From DATEGZ01 sp035519535 (lineage in GTDB: Bacteria; Acidobacteriota; Vicinamibacteria; Vicinamibacterales; SCN-69-37), in the NCBI GenBank assembly GCA_035519535.1, contig DATIWF010000141.1:7538-71537 (forward strand): DNA of 64,000 nucleotides, read 5' to 3'. The stretch's first letter is position 1. Each line of letters starts with the position of its first letter. A program made the position numbers and the translations under genes. The notes under the pieces are model-generated. The model saw only the letters and a list, made by a program, of their open reading frames with translations, did no database searches and was not told the DNA's origin. Below are positions 8,638 to 17,692 of the stretch, piece by piece.

Positions 8638-9082
8638 GTCCTGGCGCCAGGCTCAGATCCTTGACGTGATTGACCACGAGCCGATCGCCTCGCAGGAAGC
8701 GCTGCGCCAGAAGCTGCAGACCCGCGGCATCGACGCCACGCAGGCCACGATCTCCCGTGATCTCAAGGAGTTAGGGCTGGTCAAGCGCGCGGGCGATGGG
8801 GCGTACGTGCGGCCCGGCATCGAGCGCGCCAGCCCGGCGGTGAGCGAGCATCTGCGGCGCGCGGTCGCGTCGCTCGTGCGCGGCCTCGAGCGCGTCGAGC
8901 CGCTTCTCGTCGTCCGCACGGACCGGGGGCAGGCCCAGGGATTGGCGGAGTGGATCGACCGGGCGCAGCTCAAGGAGGTCGCGGGCACCGTGGCCGGAGA
9001 CGACACGATCCTCCTGGTGTGCCGCGGCGCCGATGCGGCGCACGCCCTCGAGGCCAAGCTCAACGGCATGATGAAAGGATGA
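8633..9082 (+). CDS. argR: Arginine repressor
   Basis: This is a 149-residue ArgR-family regulator. The N-terminal winged helix has the DNA-contacting pattern ATISRDLKELGLVK near residues 35-48. The C-terminal hexamerisation and arginine-binding domain ends in GDDTILLVCRG, the usual GTIAGDDT-type segment. It binds L-arginine as co-repressor. It is the first gene of argR-argG-argH and faces argC across a 138-bp region with operator-like sites at both start codons. Confidence 0.95.
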   Translation: MKSWRQAQILDVIDHEPIASQEALRQKLQTRGIDATQATISRDLKELGLVKRAGDGAYVRPGIERASPAVSEHLRRAVASLVRGLERVEPLLVVRTDRGQAQGLAEWIDRAQLKEVAGTVAGDDTILLVCRGADAAHALEAKLNGMMKG

Positions 9083-9092
9083 CGACGTCACC

Positions 9093-10247
9093 GTGAAAGA
9101 CGCACTCAGTCGTTCGCGCGGGCCGCGCCGCATGTCGCGGATCGTTCTGGCCTATTCGGGCGGCCTGGACACCTCGGTCGCCATCGCCTGGCTCGCCGAG
9201 CAGTACCGGGTCGACGTCATCGCCGTCACGGTGGACGTCGGGCAGGGCAAGGAGCTCGACGACGTCCGCGAGCGGGCGCTCGCGATTGGCGCGGTCCGCG
9301 CGCATGTCCTCGACGTGCGCGAGGAGTTTGCGCGCAGCTTCATCCTGCCGGCGCTGCAGGCTGGCGCGCGGTACGAAGGGCGGTATCCGCTCGCGACCGC
9401 GCTCAGCCGGCCCCTGATCGCCCGGCATCTCGTCGAGATCGCCAGGATCGAGGGCGCGGCGGCGATCGCGCACGGCGGCACGGACCGCGGCAATGATCAG
9501 GTCCGTCTCGAGATCTCGCTGCGGGCGCTCGAGCCGGCGCTCGTGGTCATTGCGCCGACACGCGAATGGAACATGTCGCGGGCGAATGAAATCGAGTACG
9601 CCCGCGCGCGCGGCATCCCGGTGCCGGCGACGGCGGACAGCCCGTACAGCATCGATACGAATCTGTGGGGGCGGTCGATCGAATGCGGCGTCCTCGAAGA
9701 TCCGTGGCAGGAGCCGCCCGAGGAGATCTACGGCTTGACGAAGGCGGCGGCCGACAGCCCGGACATGGCCGCGTACGTCGAGCTCGAGTTCGAGCGCGGC
9801 GTGCCGGTCAAGATCAACGGCGTGGCGATGTCGCCGGTCGAGTTGATCGAATGCCTGGGAACCATTGCGGGCGCGCACGGCATCGGCCGCGTGGACATGG
9901 TCGAGAGCCACCTCGTCGGGACGAAGACGCGCGAAGTTTACGAGGCGCCCGCCGCCGTGGCGTTGCACACCGCGCACAGCGACCTCCAGGCGCTCGTGAC
10001 GCCGCGCGACCTCGAGCGGTTGACCACCGACCTCGGCGTCAAGTACGCCGACCTCGTCTACAACGGCCAGTGGTACACGCCGACGCGCGAGGCGATCGAC
10101 GCATTCGTCTCGAAGGTTCAGGAGCGGGTCACCGGCACGATCCGCCTCAAACTCTTCAAAGGCGACTGCCGCGTCGTCGGGCGCAAGTCGCCGTTCGCGC
10201 TCAACGATCAGGTGACCGCGGGCGTGGACGAGAAGGCGCTTCAATGA
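9093..10247 (+). CDS. argG: Argininosuccinate synthase
   Basis: It joins citrulline and aspartate using ATP. The PP-loop ATPase motif AYSGGLDTSVAIAWL is at the N-terminus, followed by AIAHGGTDRGNDQVR near residue 127 with ligand-contacting residues. The 384-residue length is slightly shorter than usual (about 400). A GTG at 9093 gives the listed start. The in-frame ATG at 9132, which reads MSRIVLAYSGG, is an equally good start by family comparison. It follows argR by 10 bases and overlaps argH. Confidence 0.95.
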   Translation: MKDALSRSRGPRRMSRIVLAYSGGLDTSVAIAWLAEQYRVDVIAVTVDVGQGKELDDVRERALAIGAVRAHVLDVREEFARSFILPALQAGARYEGRYPLATALSRPLIARHLVEIARIEGAAAIAHGGTDRGNDQVRLEISLRALEPALVVIAPTREWNMSRANEIEYARARGIPVPATADSPYSIDTNLWGRSIECGVLEDPWQEPPEEIYGLTKAAADSPDMAAYVELEFERGVPVKINGVAMSPVELIECLGTIAGAHGIGRVDMVESHLVGTKTREVYEAPAAVALHTAHSDLQALVTPRDLERLTTDLGVKYADLVYNGQWYTPTREAIDAFVSKVQERVTGTIRLKLFKGDCRVVGRKSPFALNDQVTAGVDEKALQ

Positions 10248-11629
10248 GCACGCTGTGGTCCGGCCGGTTTGCGTCCGAGCCCGACAAGGCCGTCTTCGAG
10301 CACGGCAAGTCGCTCGACGTCGATCGGCGTCTGCTGGACGACGACGTCACGGGCAGTCAGGCGTGGGCGGAGGCGCTTGGCCGCGCAGGCGTGTTGAGCG
10401 CCGCGAACGTGGATGCCATCGTGCGGGGCCTCGAGGCCGTTCGCGACGCCGTGCGCGCCGACCCGTCGCTCATCGCGACGGCGGCCGACGAGGACGTGCA
10501 TTCGTTCGTCGAGCGCGAGCTCATCGCGCGCATTGGCGACCTGGGGAAGCGCCTGCACACCGGCCGGTCGCGCAACGAGCAGGTCTCCGTGGATTTCCGC
10601 TTGTACCTCCGCCGGCACGTTCGTCAGATGCAGCGCGCCATCGCCGGACTGGTCGGGGTCCTGGCGGACCAGGCCGAGCGAGCGGGCCAGGCGGTGATGC
10701 CGTCGTACACGCACATGCGGCGAGCGCAGCCCGTGCTGGCCGCGCACGTCTGGCTCGCGCACGCGACGGCGTTCCGGCGCGACGTCGATCGCTTCGAGGC
10801 GGCGGCGCGCGAAGCCGACGTCATGCCGCTCGGCTCGGGCGCGATCGCCGGCACGGCGTACGACGTTGACGTGGAGTTTCTGGCCAGGCGTCTTGGATTC
10901 TCCCGCGTGGCGGCCAACAGCATCGACGTTGCGGGAGACCGCGACTTCGTCGCGACGTTCCTCTACGCGTGTGCGATGACCATGGTCCACCTCAGCCGGC
11001 TGGCAGAGGACGTGATCCTGTTCTCGAGCGAGGAGTTCGGCTTTCTGGAAATCGACGAGTCCGTCGCGACGGGGTCGAGCCTGATGCCGCAGAAGAAGAA
11101 CCCGGACCCGCTCGAGCTGGTCCGGGGCAAATCGGGCCGTGCGGTCGGCTGGCTGGCGGGCTGGCTCACGACGCTCAAAGGCCTCGCGCACGGGTACAAC
11201 AAGGATCTTCAGGAGGACAAAGCCATCGCATTCGAAGCGGAAGACACGGTGATCGGCTGCCTCGACACGACGGCGATCGTGATCCGCACGCTGGAGTTCC
11301 GCGCCGACGCCGCTCGAGCCGCGGCGTCAGGGCTGCTGCTCGCGACTGAAGTCGCCGACTACCTCGTCGGCCGCGGCCTGCCGTTTCGCACCGCGCATGA
11401 AGTGACCGGACGCATCGCCCGCGACCTCGCACTCGCCGGCCGTGACTTCTCCTCGCTCGACCTCGCCGCCTGGCGCGGGTACGACGCGCACTTCGACGAA
11501 GGCATCTTCCAGGCGATCACGCCCGAGGCGGCGGTCGCTGCGCGCCGGACGCCGCAATCCACCAATCCCGGCGCCGTCGCTGCCGCGCTCGCCGAAACAC
11601 GGGCGTGGCTGCGCGACATCGGTCACTAA
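10244..11629 (+). CDS. argH: Argininosuccinate lyase
   Basis: This fumarase/aspartase-superfamily enzyme splits argininosuccinate into arginine and fumarate, the last pathway step. The 461-residue protein has the signature GSSLMPQKKNPDPLE near residue 280 with the mobile catalytic Ser, HTGRSRNEQV near residue 105 and the N-terminal LWSGRF. The ATG at 10244 overlaps the argG stop as ATGA. It ends the rightward arg operon. Confidence 0.96.
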   Translation: MSTLWSGRFASEPDKAVFEHGKSLDVDRRLLDDDVTGSQAWAEALGRAGVLSAANVDAIVRGLEAVRDAVRADPSLIATAADEDVHSFVERELIARIGDLGKRLHTGRSRNEQVSVDFRLYLRRHVRQMQRAIAGLVGVLADQAERAGQAVMPSYTHMRRAQPVLAAHVWLAHATAFRRDVDRFEAAAREADVMPLGSGAIAGTAYDVDVEFLARRLGFSRVAANSIDVAGDRDFVATFLYACAMTMVHLSRLAEDVILFSSEEFGFLEIDESVATGSSLMPQKKNPDPLELVRGKSGRAVGWLAGWLTTLKGLAHGYNKDLQEDKAIAFEAEDTVIGCLDTTAIVIRTLEFRADAARAAASGLLLATEVADYLVGRGLPFRTAHEVTGRIARDLALAGRDFSSLDLAAWRGYDAHFDEGIFQAITPEAAVAARRTPQSTNPGAVAAALAETRAWLRDIGH

Positions 11630-11650
11630 CCGGCCGATCGAAGTCCGCGC

Positions 11651-11700
11651 CGCAGTCGCACCACGCACCCAGCACGTAGCACCCAGCACCAGCACGAAGC
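11651..11700. repeat. Heptamer repeat, GCACCCA unit
   Basis: GCAC (GCGC in the last copy) recurs at 11658, 11665, 11672, 11679, 11686, 11692 and 11699, a 7-bp period with one 6-bp step. It fills the convergent gap between argH and the LuxR-type gene and could help transcription termination. Confidence 0.75.
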
Positions 11701-11704
11701 GCCG

Positions 11705-12100
11705 TTACAGCGTAATGAGCCCCCGCTGCAGCGCCTTCCTGACGGCGTCCGTGCGATTCGAGGCGCCGAGCTTGCCGCAGATCGACGCGACGTGAAACTT
11801 GACAGTCTGGTCGCTGATGCCGAGTCGTCCGGCGATCGCCTTATTGGGCAGGCCTTCGGCCACGAGCTCCAGGACCTGCACCTCGCGCGGCGTCAGTGAT
11901 TCGGCGGCGACATCCGGCTCTTCGGACGGGACTCCGGGCAGATCGTCCGCCGAGCCCAGCAGGAACGCGTCGGCGATGAGCCCGGACGCGCGGGCGGCCG
12001 CGGTCGAGGCCGCTTCGCCGGCGATCTCCACGGCCGAGCCGTTGAGCGCGCGGCGCAGACGCCGCCGCTCGTCCGGCGATCCCACGAGCACGACACGCAT
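11705..12100 (-). CDS. LuxR-type HTH regulator with truncated, non-phosphorylatable receiver
   Basis: The 131-residue protein ends in a clear LuxR/GerE helix-turn-helix (LTPREVQVLELVAEGLPNKA, then TVKFHVASICGKL). Its N-terminal 50 residues resemble only the first half of a response-regulator receiver (MRVVLVGSPDERRRLRRAL). Where the phospho-acceptor Asp is expected, the sequence is DAFLLGS, so there is no acceptor and no second half of the domain. It starts two bases after the stop of the HtrA-like gene, in one operon with it. Phosphorylation-independent control, perhaps through that partner, is an inference. Confidence 0.85.
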   Translation of the reverse strand: MRVVLVGSPDERRRLRRALNGSAVEIAGEAASTAAARASGLIADAFLLGSADDLPGVPSEEPDVAAESLTPREVQVLELVAEGLPNKAIAGRLGISDQTVKFHVASICGKLGASNRTDAVRKALQRGLITL

Positions 12101-12102
12101 CG

Positions 12103-13002
12103 TTATCGAGACGACCGCTCGCCGACCTTCACGGTGAGCGTCTGCTCGACGCCGCCGCGCACGAGGCGCACCGGCACCTCGCGTCCAATCCGGTCGCTGC
12201 CGAGCAGCTCGAGCAGGCCGTCAGGCGATTCTACCGGCGTGCCGTCGAATTCGAGCAGCACGTCGCCGACGAGCAGTCCGGCATCGTCGGCCGGGCTCGG
12301 GCTCGAGACGCCGACGACGAGAAGAGCGCCGCGATCGACGTGCGCCGCGAGCTTGCGGTCGCGCAGATGCACGCGCTGGCCCGCCAGCCCGAGGTATCCG
12401 CGGCGCGGCGATCCGTGCTCGACGAGCATCGCCGCGGTCTTCCACGCAATCGATGCGGGGATGACGACGCCGAGGCCGCGAATCGACGCGGCCGTGCAGA
12501 TCCCGAGGAGCGCGCCGTGGACGTCCACGAACGCGCCGCCGGCGAATCCCTCGTGCATCGGCGCGGACGTCCGGATCACCTGGTCGATCCTGCCGCCGCG
12601 CCCGGTTGGCAGCGGACCGCCGATCACGGAGACGAGCCCGGCGCTGGCCGTGACCGAGTTGCTCCAGGAGCGCGCGACCGCGAGCGCGAGGTGTCCGACG
12701 CGCGCGGGCGTCTCCGCGGCGCGGATGGCGGGCGCGCCCAGTCCGTTCGCGCGAAGCACGACGAGGCCCGTCGCCGGATCCCAGCCGCCGAATTCGGCGT
12801 CGAGCGTGCGGCCGTCGCCGCTGCGCACGTGCAGGCCCTCCTCGCGGCCGAGCGCGCGCGCGGTCGTCACGACGATGTCCGGCGCGTACACGACGCCGCT
12901 GACGGGTCGTCGATGGCCCTGCACCTGCACGACCGACGGCGTCGCGGCCGCAACGGCATCGGCGAGTTGATCGGATACGACAGAAAGAGACACATCACTC
13001 AT
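12103..13002 (-). CDS. HtrA-like trypsin-fold/PDZ protein lacking the catalytic triad
   Basis: The 299-residue protein has a chymotrypsin-fold domain (about residues 20-195) and one C-terminal PDZ domain (about 205-295, with GLLVGDVLLEFDGTPV). In active HtrA proteins the triad lies in TNxHVV, DLAVL and GNSGGP. Here these read VTTARAL, GLVVLRA and GFAGGAF, so His, Asp and Ser are replaced by Arg, Gly and Ala. No signal peptide is visible after the ATG at 13002, so it may be cytoplasmic. It heads a two-gene operon with the receiver-less LuxR regulator. A binding or sensing role fits better than proteolysis. Confidence 0.85.
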   Translation of the reverse strand: MSDVSLSVVSDQLADAVAAATPSVVQVQGHRRPVSGVVYAPDIVVTTARALGREEGLHVRSGDGRTLDAEFGGWDPATGLVVLRANGLGAPAIRAAETPARVGHLALAVARSWSNSVTASAGLVSVIGGPLPTGRGGRIDQVIRTSAPMHEGFAGGAFVDVHGALLGICTAASIRGLGVVIPASIAWKTAAMLVEHGSPRRGYLGLAGQRVHLRDRKLAAHVDRGALLVVGVSSPSPADDAGLLVGDVLLEFDGTPVESPDGLLELLGSDRIGREVPVRLVRGGVEQTLTVKVGERSSR

Positions 13003-13066
13003 GACGCGAGTGTGGCAGACGCCTCTCGTCCCGAGATCACCCGAATGGGCGGGGACCGGCGCCGGC

Positions 13067-14704
13067 TCACTTCGGCGGCGATCCCGCCGGCACGCTCGCG
13101 CCGAGCGGCACGGTCGGCAGGAACTCGGGAGGCCGCCGGCGCTTCGTGCCCTGCTCGTAGGCATAGGCGAGCCGGATGAGCGTCGCCTCGCTCCAGGCGC
13201 GGCCGATGAACGAAAGCCCGACCGGCAGGCCGAAGACCTGTCCGGCCGGAACCGTGACGTGCGGATAGCCGGCGACGGCCGCGAGCGTCGAGCTGCCATT
13301 CGTCGCGTAGTCGCCGTTCACGAGGTCGGTCAGCCACGGCGGGCCGCCCGTCGGCGCGACGAGCGCGTCGAGATGCAGTCGGTCCATCACGGCGTCGATG
13401 CCGTCGTGTTGCGCCAGGCGATGATTGCGCTCGAGCGCGGCGAGGTACTGCCGATCGGTCAGCGGTCCCTTCTCCTCCGCGCGCAGCATGAGCTCCTGCC
13501 CGAAGTACGGCATCTCGAGGTCCCGGTGCGCGTCGTTGAACGCGATGACGTCCTTGAGCGAGTGCACGGGCGCCTGCGGCCCGAGTCCCGCCAGGTACTT
13601 GTTCAGATCGGCCTTGAACTCGAACAGCAGGACCGTGAGCTCCGACTCGTCGAACGTCCCGATCGTCGGCACGTCCGCGGGATCGACGATGACGGCGCCC
13701 AGGCGTTTGAGATCCGCGAGAGCCGTCTCCATGACGGCATCGGTCGCCGGGCTGTAGCCCATCAGCTTCTGCCGGATGACGCCCAGCCGCGCGCCGGCGA
13801 GACCGCCCGCGTCGAGCGCCTTCGTGTAATCGCGCGTGCGCCTCGCGTCGCTGTCGCGCGTCGCCGGATCGGCCGGGTCCGTGCCGGCGATCGCCGCGAG
13901 GACGATCGCCGCGTCCGAGACGGTGCGCGCCATCGGCCCGGCCGTGTCCTGACTGTGCGCGATCGGCACGATGCCGGTGCGGCTGACGAGGCCGAGCGTC
14001 GGTTTGATGCCGACCAGGCCGTTGTTGTTCGACGGCGACACGATCGATCCGTCGGTCTCGGTGCCGATCGCGACGGCCGCGAGATTCGCGGAGATCGCCG
14101 CGCCCGATCCGGAGCTCGACCCGGACGGATTGCGGTCGAGCGCGTACGGATTGCGCGTGAGGCCGCCGCGCCCGCTCCAGCCGCTCGACGAGTGCGTCGA
14201 CCGGAAATTCGCCCATTCGCTGAGGTTGGTCTTGCCGAGGATGACCGCGCCGGCGTCCCGCAGGCGCGCGACGAGAAACGCGTCGGCCGGCGCGATCGAG
14301 CCCTCGAGCGCGAGCGATCCGGCGGTCGTCTGCATGCGGTCGGCGGTCGCGATGTTGTCCTTGATGAGCACGGGGATGCCGTGCAGGGGCCCGCGCGGAC
14401 CCTTCGTCTTGCGCTCGGCGTCGAGGGCATCGGCCGCCGCCAGCGCGTCGGGATTGACCTGGATCACGCTCTTCAGCATCGGGCCGCGGCGATCGATGGC
14501 CTCGATGCGGGCGAGGTACTTCTCGGCGAGCGACCGCGCGGTGTCCTGGCCGCGGGCCATGCGGTCGGCGAGCGACGCGATCGTGGCTTCCTCGAGATCG
14601 AACGCCGCGGGCGGCGGCGCCGCCGGCGGCGGCTGACACGCGGCCACCCACGAGAGGGCCAGCGCGCACGCGGCGCTCGCCGCGACGCTTCGCGAACCGG
14701 TCAT
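13067..14704 (-). CDS. Lipoprotein amidase (amidase signature family)
   Basis: This is a 545-residue amidase-signature hydrolase with the Ser-cisSer-Lys machinery. Lys lies in VLIKDNIATADRM, and the Ser-rich motif is GSSSGSGAAISANLAAVAIG followed by ETDGSI. The N-terminus has a hydrophobic stretch ending in the lipobox WVAAC, so it is probably a lipid-anchored periplasmic enzyme. The ATG at 14704 has GGAGG seven bases upstream. The frame stays open for another 4.5 kb upstream, but that is antisense to other genes and is not coding. The amide substrate is unknown. Confidence 0.92.
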   Translation of the reverse strand: MTGSRSVAASAACALALSWVAACQPPPAAPPPAAFDLEEATIASLADRMARGQDTARSLAEKYLARIEAIDRRGPMLKSVIQVNPDALAAADALDAERKTKGPRGPLHGIPVLIKDNIATADRMQTTAGSLALEGSIAPADAFLVARLRDAGAVILGKTNLSEWANFRSTHSSSGWSGRGGLTRNPYALDRNPSGSSSGSGAAISANLAAVAIGTETDGSIVSPSNNNGLVGIKPTLGLVSRTGIVPIAHSQDTAGPMARTVSDAAIVLAAIAGTDPADPATRDSDARRTRDYTKALDAGGLAGARLGVIRQKLMGYSPATDAVMETALADLKRLGAVIVDPADVPTIGTFDESELTVLLFEFKADLNKYLAGLGPQAPVHSLKDVIAFNDAHRDLEMPYFGQELMLRAEEKGPLTDRQYLAALERNHRLAQHDGIDAVMDRLHLDALVAPTGGPPWLTDLVNGDYATNGSSTLAAVAGYPHVTVPAGQVFGLPVGLSFIGRAWSEATLIRLAYAYEQGTKRRRPPEFLPTVPLGASVPAGSPPK

Positions 14705-14743
14705 GTCACGACCTCCGGGTGCTATCGTAGCGATCCTCGCGCC

Positions 14744-16048
14744 ATGGAGTACGCCTTTCCCGGCACGCTGGCCGACGAGATCGCGCGCCGGTGGCAGACG
14801 TTCGCGCCCGGCGCGGCGCCGCCTCTGCCCGCGCCGGCGCAATTGAGGCATCTGCTCGAGACCGCGTTCTACGCCAGCCTGGAGCGCGAGGAAGGCCGGG
14901 ACCTCCATTTTGTCCTGTGCTGCACACCCGCAGCGGAGATCCTGCGCGACGGGTTCGGCGAAGCGGTGCCGGTCGCGCCGCTGGTCTCGCCGCGGCCGTT
15001 CAACGTCGAGGAGATTCGATCGCTCGCGCCGGCCGTGAGCCCGGCCAACGCGGCCATCCTGGTCCGCTGGTCGCCCGATCGCGTGGACGCGGCGGCGTGC
15101 GAGATTGCCGGCATCCTGCACGTCGGCGCGCATCTCGCGCGCGCGCGGAGCGGCCGCTCGTTCCACTACCGGCCCGCGCCCTCCGGGCTCGTGATCGACG
15201 TGCGCGAGGCCGGCGAGCTGCACGTCTATCAGGGCAGCGTCAAGCTCGCGGCGATGAAGGGCGGACGGCTGCACGATCAGATCGCGTTCTCCGCGCTCGA
15301 GTTCCTGCCGATCAGCGACATCCTCACGCGCGGCGAGCAGGCGCTGCGCCCCGGCATCACGCCGCCCGCGCGTCCGCCGGGCGGCGAGTCGTCGGACTTC
15401 GCGTGGACCGCACTGCTCAACACGATCCTCTGCATCGTCAACGGCGTGAAAGAGCACGGGCACGGCGGGACCGTGCTGCTCGTTGCCCCCGACTCGGAGT
15501 GGAGTCTGCCCGTGCGGATGAAGTACGACATCGACGAGCGCGCGCGCGTCCTCGGCCAGCGCTTCGTGCGGTTTCTGAACGTCGGGTTCGCGCTCATGGA
15601 CCGGCAGCGCCGCCGCCGGAACGACCGGCAGACGAGCGGCGCGGCGGCGATCGCCGCGCTGCAGACCGCGGCCTACGCGGCGGAAGCCGATCTGGCGGAT
15701 GCCGCGGATCTGATCTCGCGGTGGAGCGCCGTGGACGGCGCCGTCGTGCTCGGGTCGGACCTTCGCGTCCTGGGGTTTGGCGCCGAAATCGTCCTCGACG
15801 CCGCGAAGCCGGTGAAGGCGTTCGAAGTCAGCGGCGCGCTCAGCGACGGCGCGACCTGGCCGAGCGTGGACAGCGAAAGCTTCGGCATGCGGCACCGGTC
15901 CGCCCTGCGGTGCGTGGCCGTCGCCGAGCGCACGGCCGCGTTCGTCGTCTCGCAGGACGGTACCGTCAGCTTCTTCTGGAAGCAGGGCGGCGAGGTCCAC
16001 CTCAAACGCGACGTGAACACGGCGAATCCCAACGTGATCGGCGGGTAG
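14744..16048 (+). CDS. DAC (DisA_N-like) domain protein, putative cyclic dinucleotide synthase or sensor
   Basis: The 434-residue protein has an unassigned N-terminal part (residues 1-290) and a C-terminal domain with the two diadenylate-cyclase hallmarks. The DGA motif reads VDGAVVLGSDLRVLGFGAEI and the RHR motif reads SFGMRHRSAL, followed by a strand resembling the VSEE region (AFVVSQDGTVSFF). DAC enzymes (DisA, CdaA, CdaS) make c-di-AMP from ATP. Divergent DAC-like families are also predicted as sensors. The long novel N-terminus and absence of membrane helices separate it from CdaA. It is divergent from the amidase across 39 bp. Catalytic activity is not proven by motifs alone. Confidence 0.75.
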   Translation: MEYAFPGTLADEIARRWQTFAPGAAPPLPAPAQLRHLLETAFYASLEREEGRDLHFVLCCTPAAEILRDGFGEAVPVAPLVSPRPFNVEEIRSLAPAVSPANAAILVRWSPDRVDAAACEIAGILHVGAHLARARSGRSFHYRPAPSGLVIDVREAGELHVYQGSVKLAAMKGGRLHDQIAFSALEFLPISDILTRGEQALRPGITPPARPPGGESSDFAWTALLNTILCIVNGVKEHGHGGTVLLVAPDSEWSLPVRMKYDIDERARVLGQRFVRFLNVGFALMDRQRRRRNDRQTSGAAAIAALQTAAYAAEADLADAADLISRWSAVDGAVVLGSDLRVLGFGAEIVLDAAKPVKAFEVSGALSDGATWPSVDSESFGMRHRSALRCVAVAERTAAFVVSQDGTVSFFWKQGGEVHLKRDVNTANPNVIGG

Positions 16049-16174
16049 AGCAGGGTCGGCCCCTCCCCGCGGATTTCCTTTGCTTCCGGCGCCGCGTCTG
16101 ACATATCTAATGGGCACTCCCCATGACAAATCCGGCCGCGCGCTGGCTCGCGCGGTGCTCATCCTGGAGGGTCT

Positions 16175-17683
16175 ATGCCGATGCGCTCTCTGATTCTGGC
16201 AGGCGGAGGGCTGAAGGTCGGGTTTCAGGCCGGCGTGCTGCAGGTCTGGCTCGATGAAGCGGGATTGACGTTCGACCACGCCGACGGCGCGAGCGGCGGC
16301 TGCTTCAACCTGGCGATGTACTGCCAGGGGATGTCGGGCAAGCAGATCGCGGACAACTGGCGCGCGTACGACCCGTTCATCAGCGGCGCCCCGAACTTTG
16401 CCGGGCCCGCCGAGTTCGCGCATCAGCAGTCGTTCTTCACGCTCGACGCGATGCGGCGGCAGCTGTTTCCGAAGTGGGGCCTCGACTGGAACAAGATCCG
16501 CGCGGGCACACGCCTCGGCACGTTCAACCTGTGCAACTTCTCGAAGAAGCAGCTCGAGATCGTCACCAACGCGGGCATGGACGAGGACCGCCTCGTGAGC
16601 TCGGTCTCGCTGCCGATCTGGTTCCCGCCGGTGCCGATCAACGGCGATCTGTACATCGACGCCGTCTACCTCACCGACGCCAACGTGGCGGAGGCGATCC
16701 GCCGGGGCGCGGACGAGATCTGGGCGATCTGGACGGTCAGCACGCGCAACGAGTGGCGGCCGGGATTCGTCGAGCAGTACTTCCAGATCATCGAGACCGT
16801 CGCCGACGGCAACTTCTTCGACATCTGGAGACGCATCGAGCGCAACAACCAGGCGATCGCGGCCGGCAGCCCCGGCGAGTTCGGGCGGCCGATCGCGCTG
16901 AAGCTGCTCCAGGCGGAAGTGCCCGTCCACTACCTCTTCAACCTCTCGCGCGATCGCATGGCCGAGGCCGTCAACCTCGGCGTGGACATGGCCCGGTCGT
17001 GGTGCCGGGCGCAGGGGATCCCGCTCGGCGCGCCGGTCACGCAGCCGACGCCGGCGAGCACCCGCACGAGCCTGCAGTTCAGCGAGCAGATGAAGGGCTT
17101 CATGGCGCCGGCCGGTGACTTCCAGGCGGGCTTCGCGCTGGGCCAGAAGCAGAACAAGAAGCTGGACGTGGCGCTCACGATCGCGACGACCGACGCCAGC
17201 GCGTTCATCAGCGATCCGAGTCACGCGATGACGGTGACCGGCACCGCGGACTCGCCCTGGCTCGGCGGCAAGGTGCCGATCGACTCCGGCGACTTCAACC
17301 TGCTCGTGAGCACCGCCGACCCGCGCCAGAAAGAGATGCGGTACCGCCTGTTCGTCCACCACGCCGACGGCACCGAGCGGACGATCGTCGGCTTCAAGAA
17401 GGTGCAGAACGACGGCGGCGCGTTCGCCGAAGTGTGGACCGACACGACGACGCTCTACACGACGATCTATCGCGGGCACGTCACGGCGGCCGCCGAGGCG
17501 ACGGCCGACCAGGTCGCGACCGGGATCATCCAGATCCAGTTCTTCGATTTCCTCCAGGAGATGACGACGTTCCGGGTCGAAGGGCCGACCGTCGCCGATC
17601 GCACGAACGCGATGACGCGGTTCGCGCAGCTCTTTCTGGGCAAGCTGATGGACGTGTACGGCGGGTTTCTCACGACCGCGTAG
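16175..17683 (+). CDS. Patatin-like phospholipase with sterol-oxidase-type C-terminal domain
   Basis: The 502-residue protein starts with the patatin oxyanion motif LAGGGLKVGFQAG and the nucleophile elbow DGASGG (GxSxG). The catalytic Asp is probably in LYIDAVYLTDAN near residue 165. Residues 300-500 form a second domain (SHAMTVTGTADSPWLGG through TFRVEGPT). From memory it resembles a module found in long GMC cholesterol-oxidase-like proteins. The next gene, nine bases on, is a GMC oxidoreductase, so the two probably act on the same lipid or sterol. A second ATG at 16181 has better spacing from the GGAGGG than 16175. No signal peptide is seen. Confidence 0.85.
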   Translation: MPMRSLILAGGGLKVGFQAGVLQVWLDEAGLTFDHADGASGGCFNLAMYCQGMSGKQIADNWRAYDPFISGAPNFAGPAEFAHQQSFFTLDAMRRQLFPKWGLDWNKIRAGTRLGTFNLCNFSKKQLEIVTNAGMDEDRLVSSVSLPIWFPPVPINGDLYIDAVYLTDANVAEAIRRGADEIWAIWTVSTRNEWRPGFVEQYFQIIETVADGNFFDIWRRIERNNQAIAAGSPGEFGRPIALKLLQAEVPVHYLFNLSRDRMAEAVNLGVDMARSWCRAQGIPLGAPVTQPTPASTRTSLQFSEQMKGFMAPAGDFQAGFALGQKQNKKLDVALTIATTDASAFISDPSHAMTVTGTADSPWLGGKVPIDSGDFNLLVSTADPRQKEMRYRLFVHHADGTERTIVGFKKVQNDGGAFAEVWTDTTTLYTTIYRGHVTAAAEATADQVATGIIQIQFFDFLQEMTTFRVEGPTVADRTNAMTRFAQLFLGKLMDVYGGFLTTA

Positions 17684-17692
17684 GAGGAGGCC

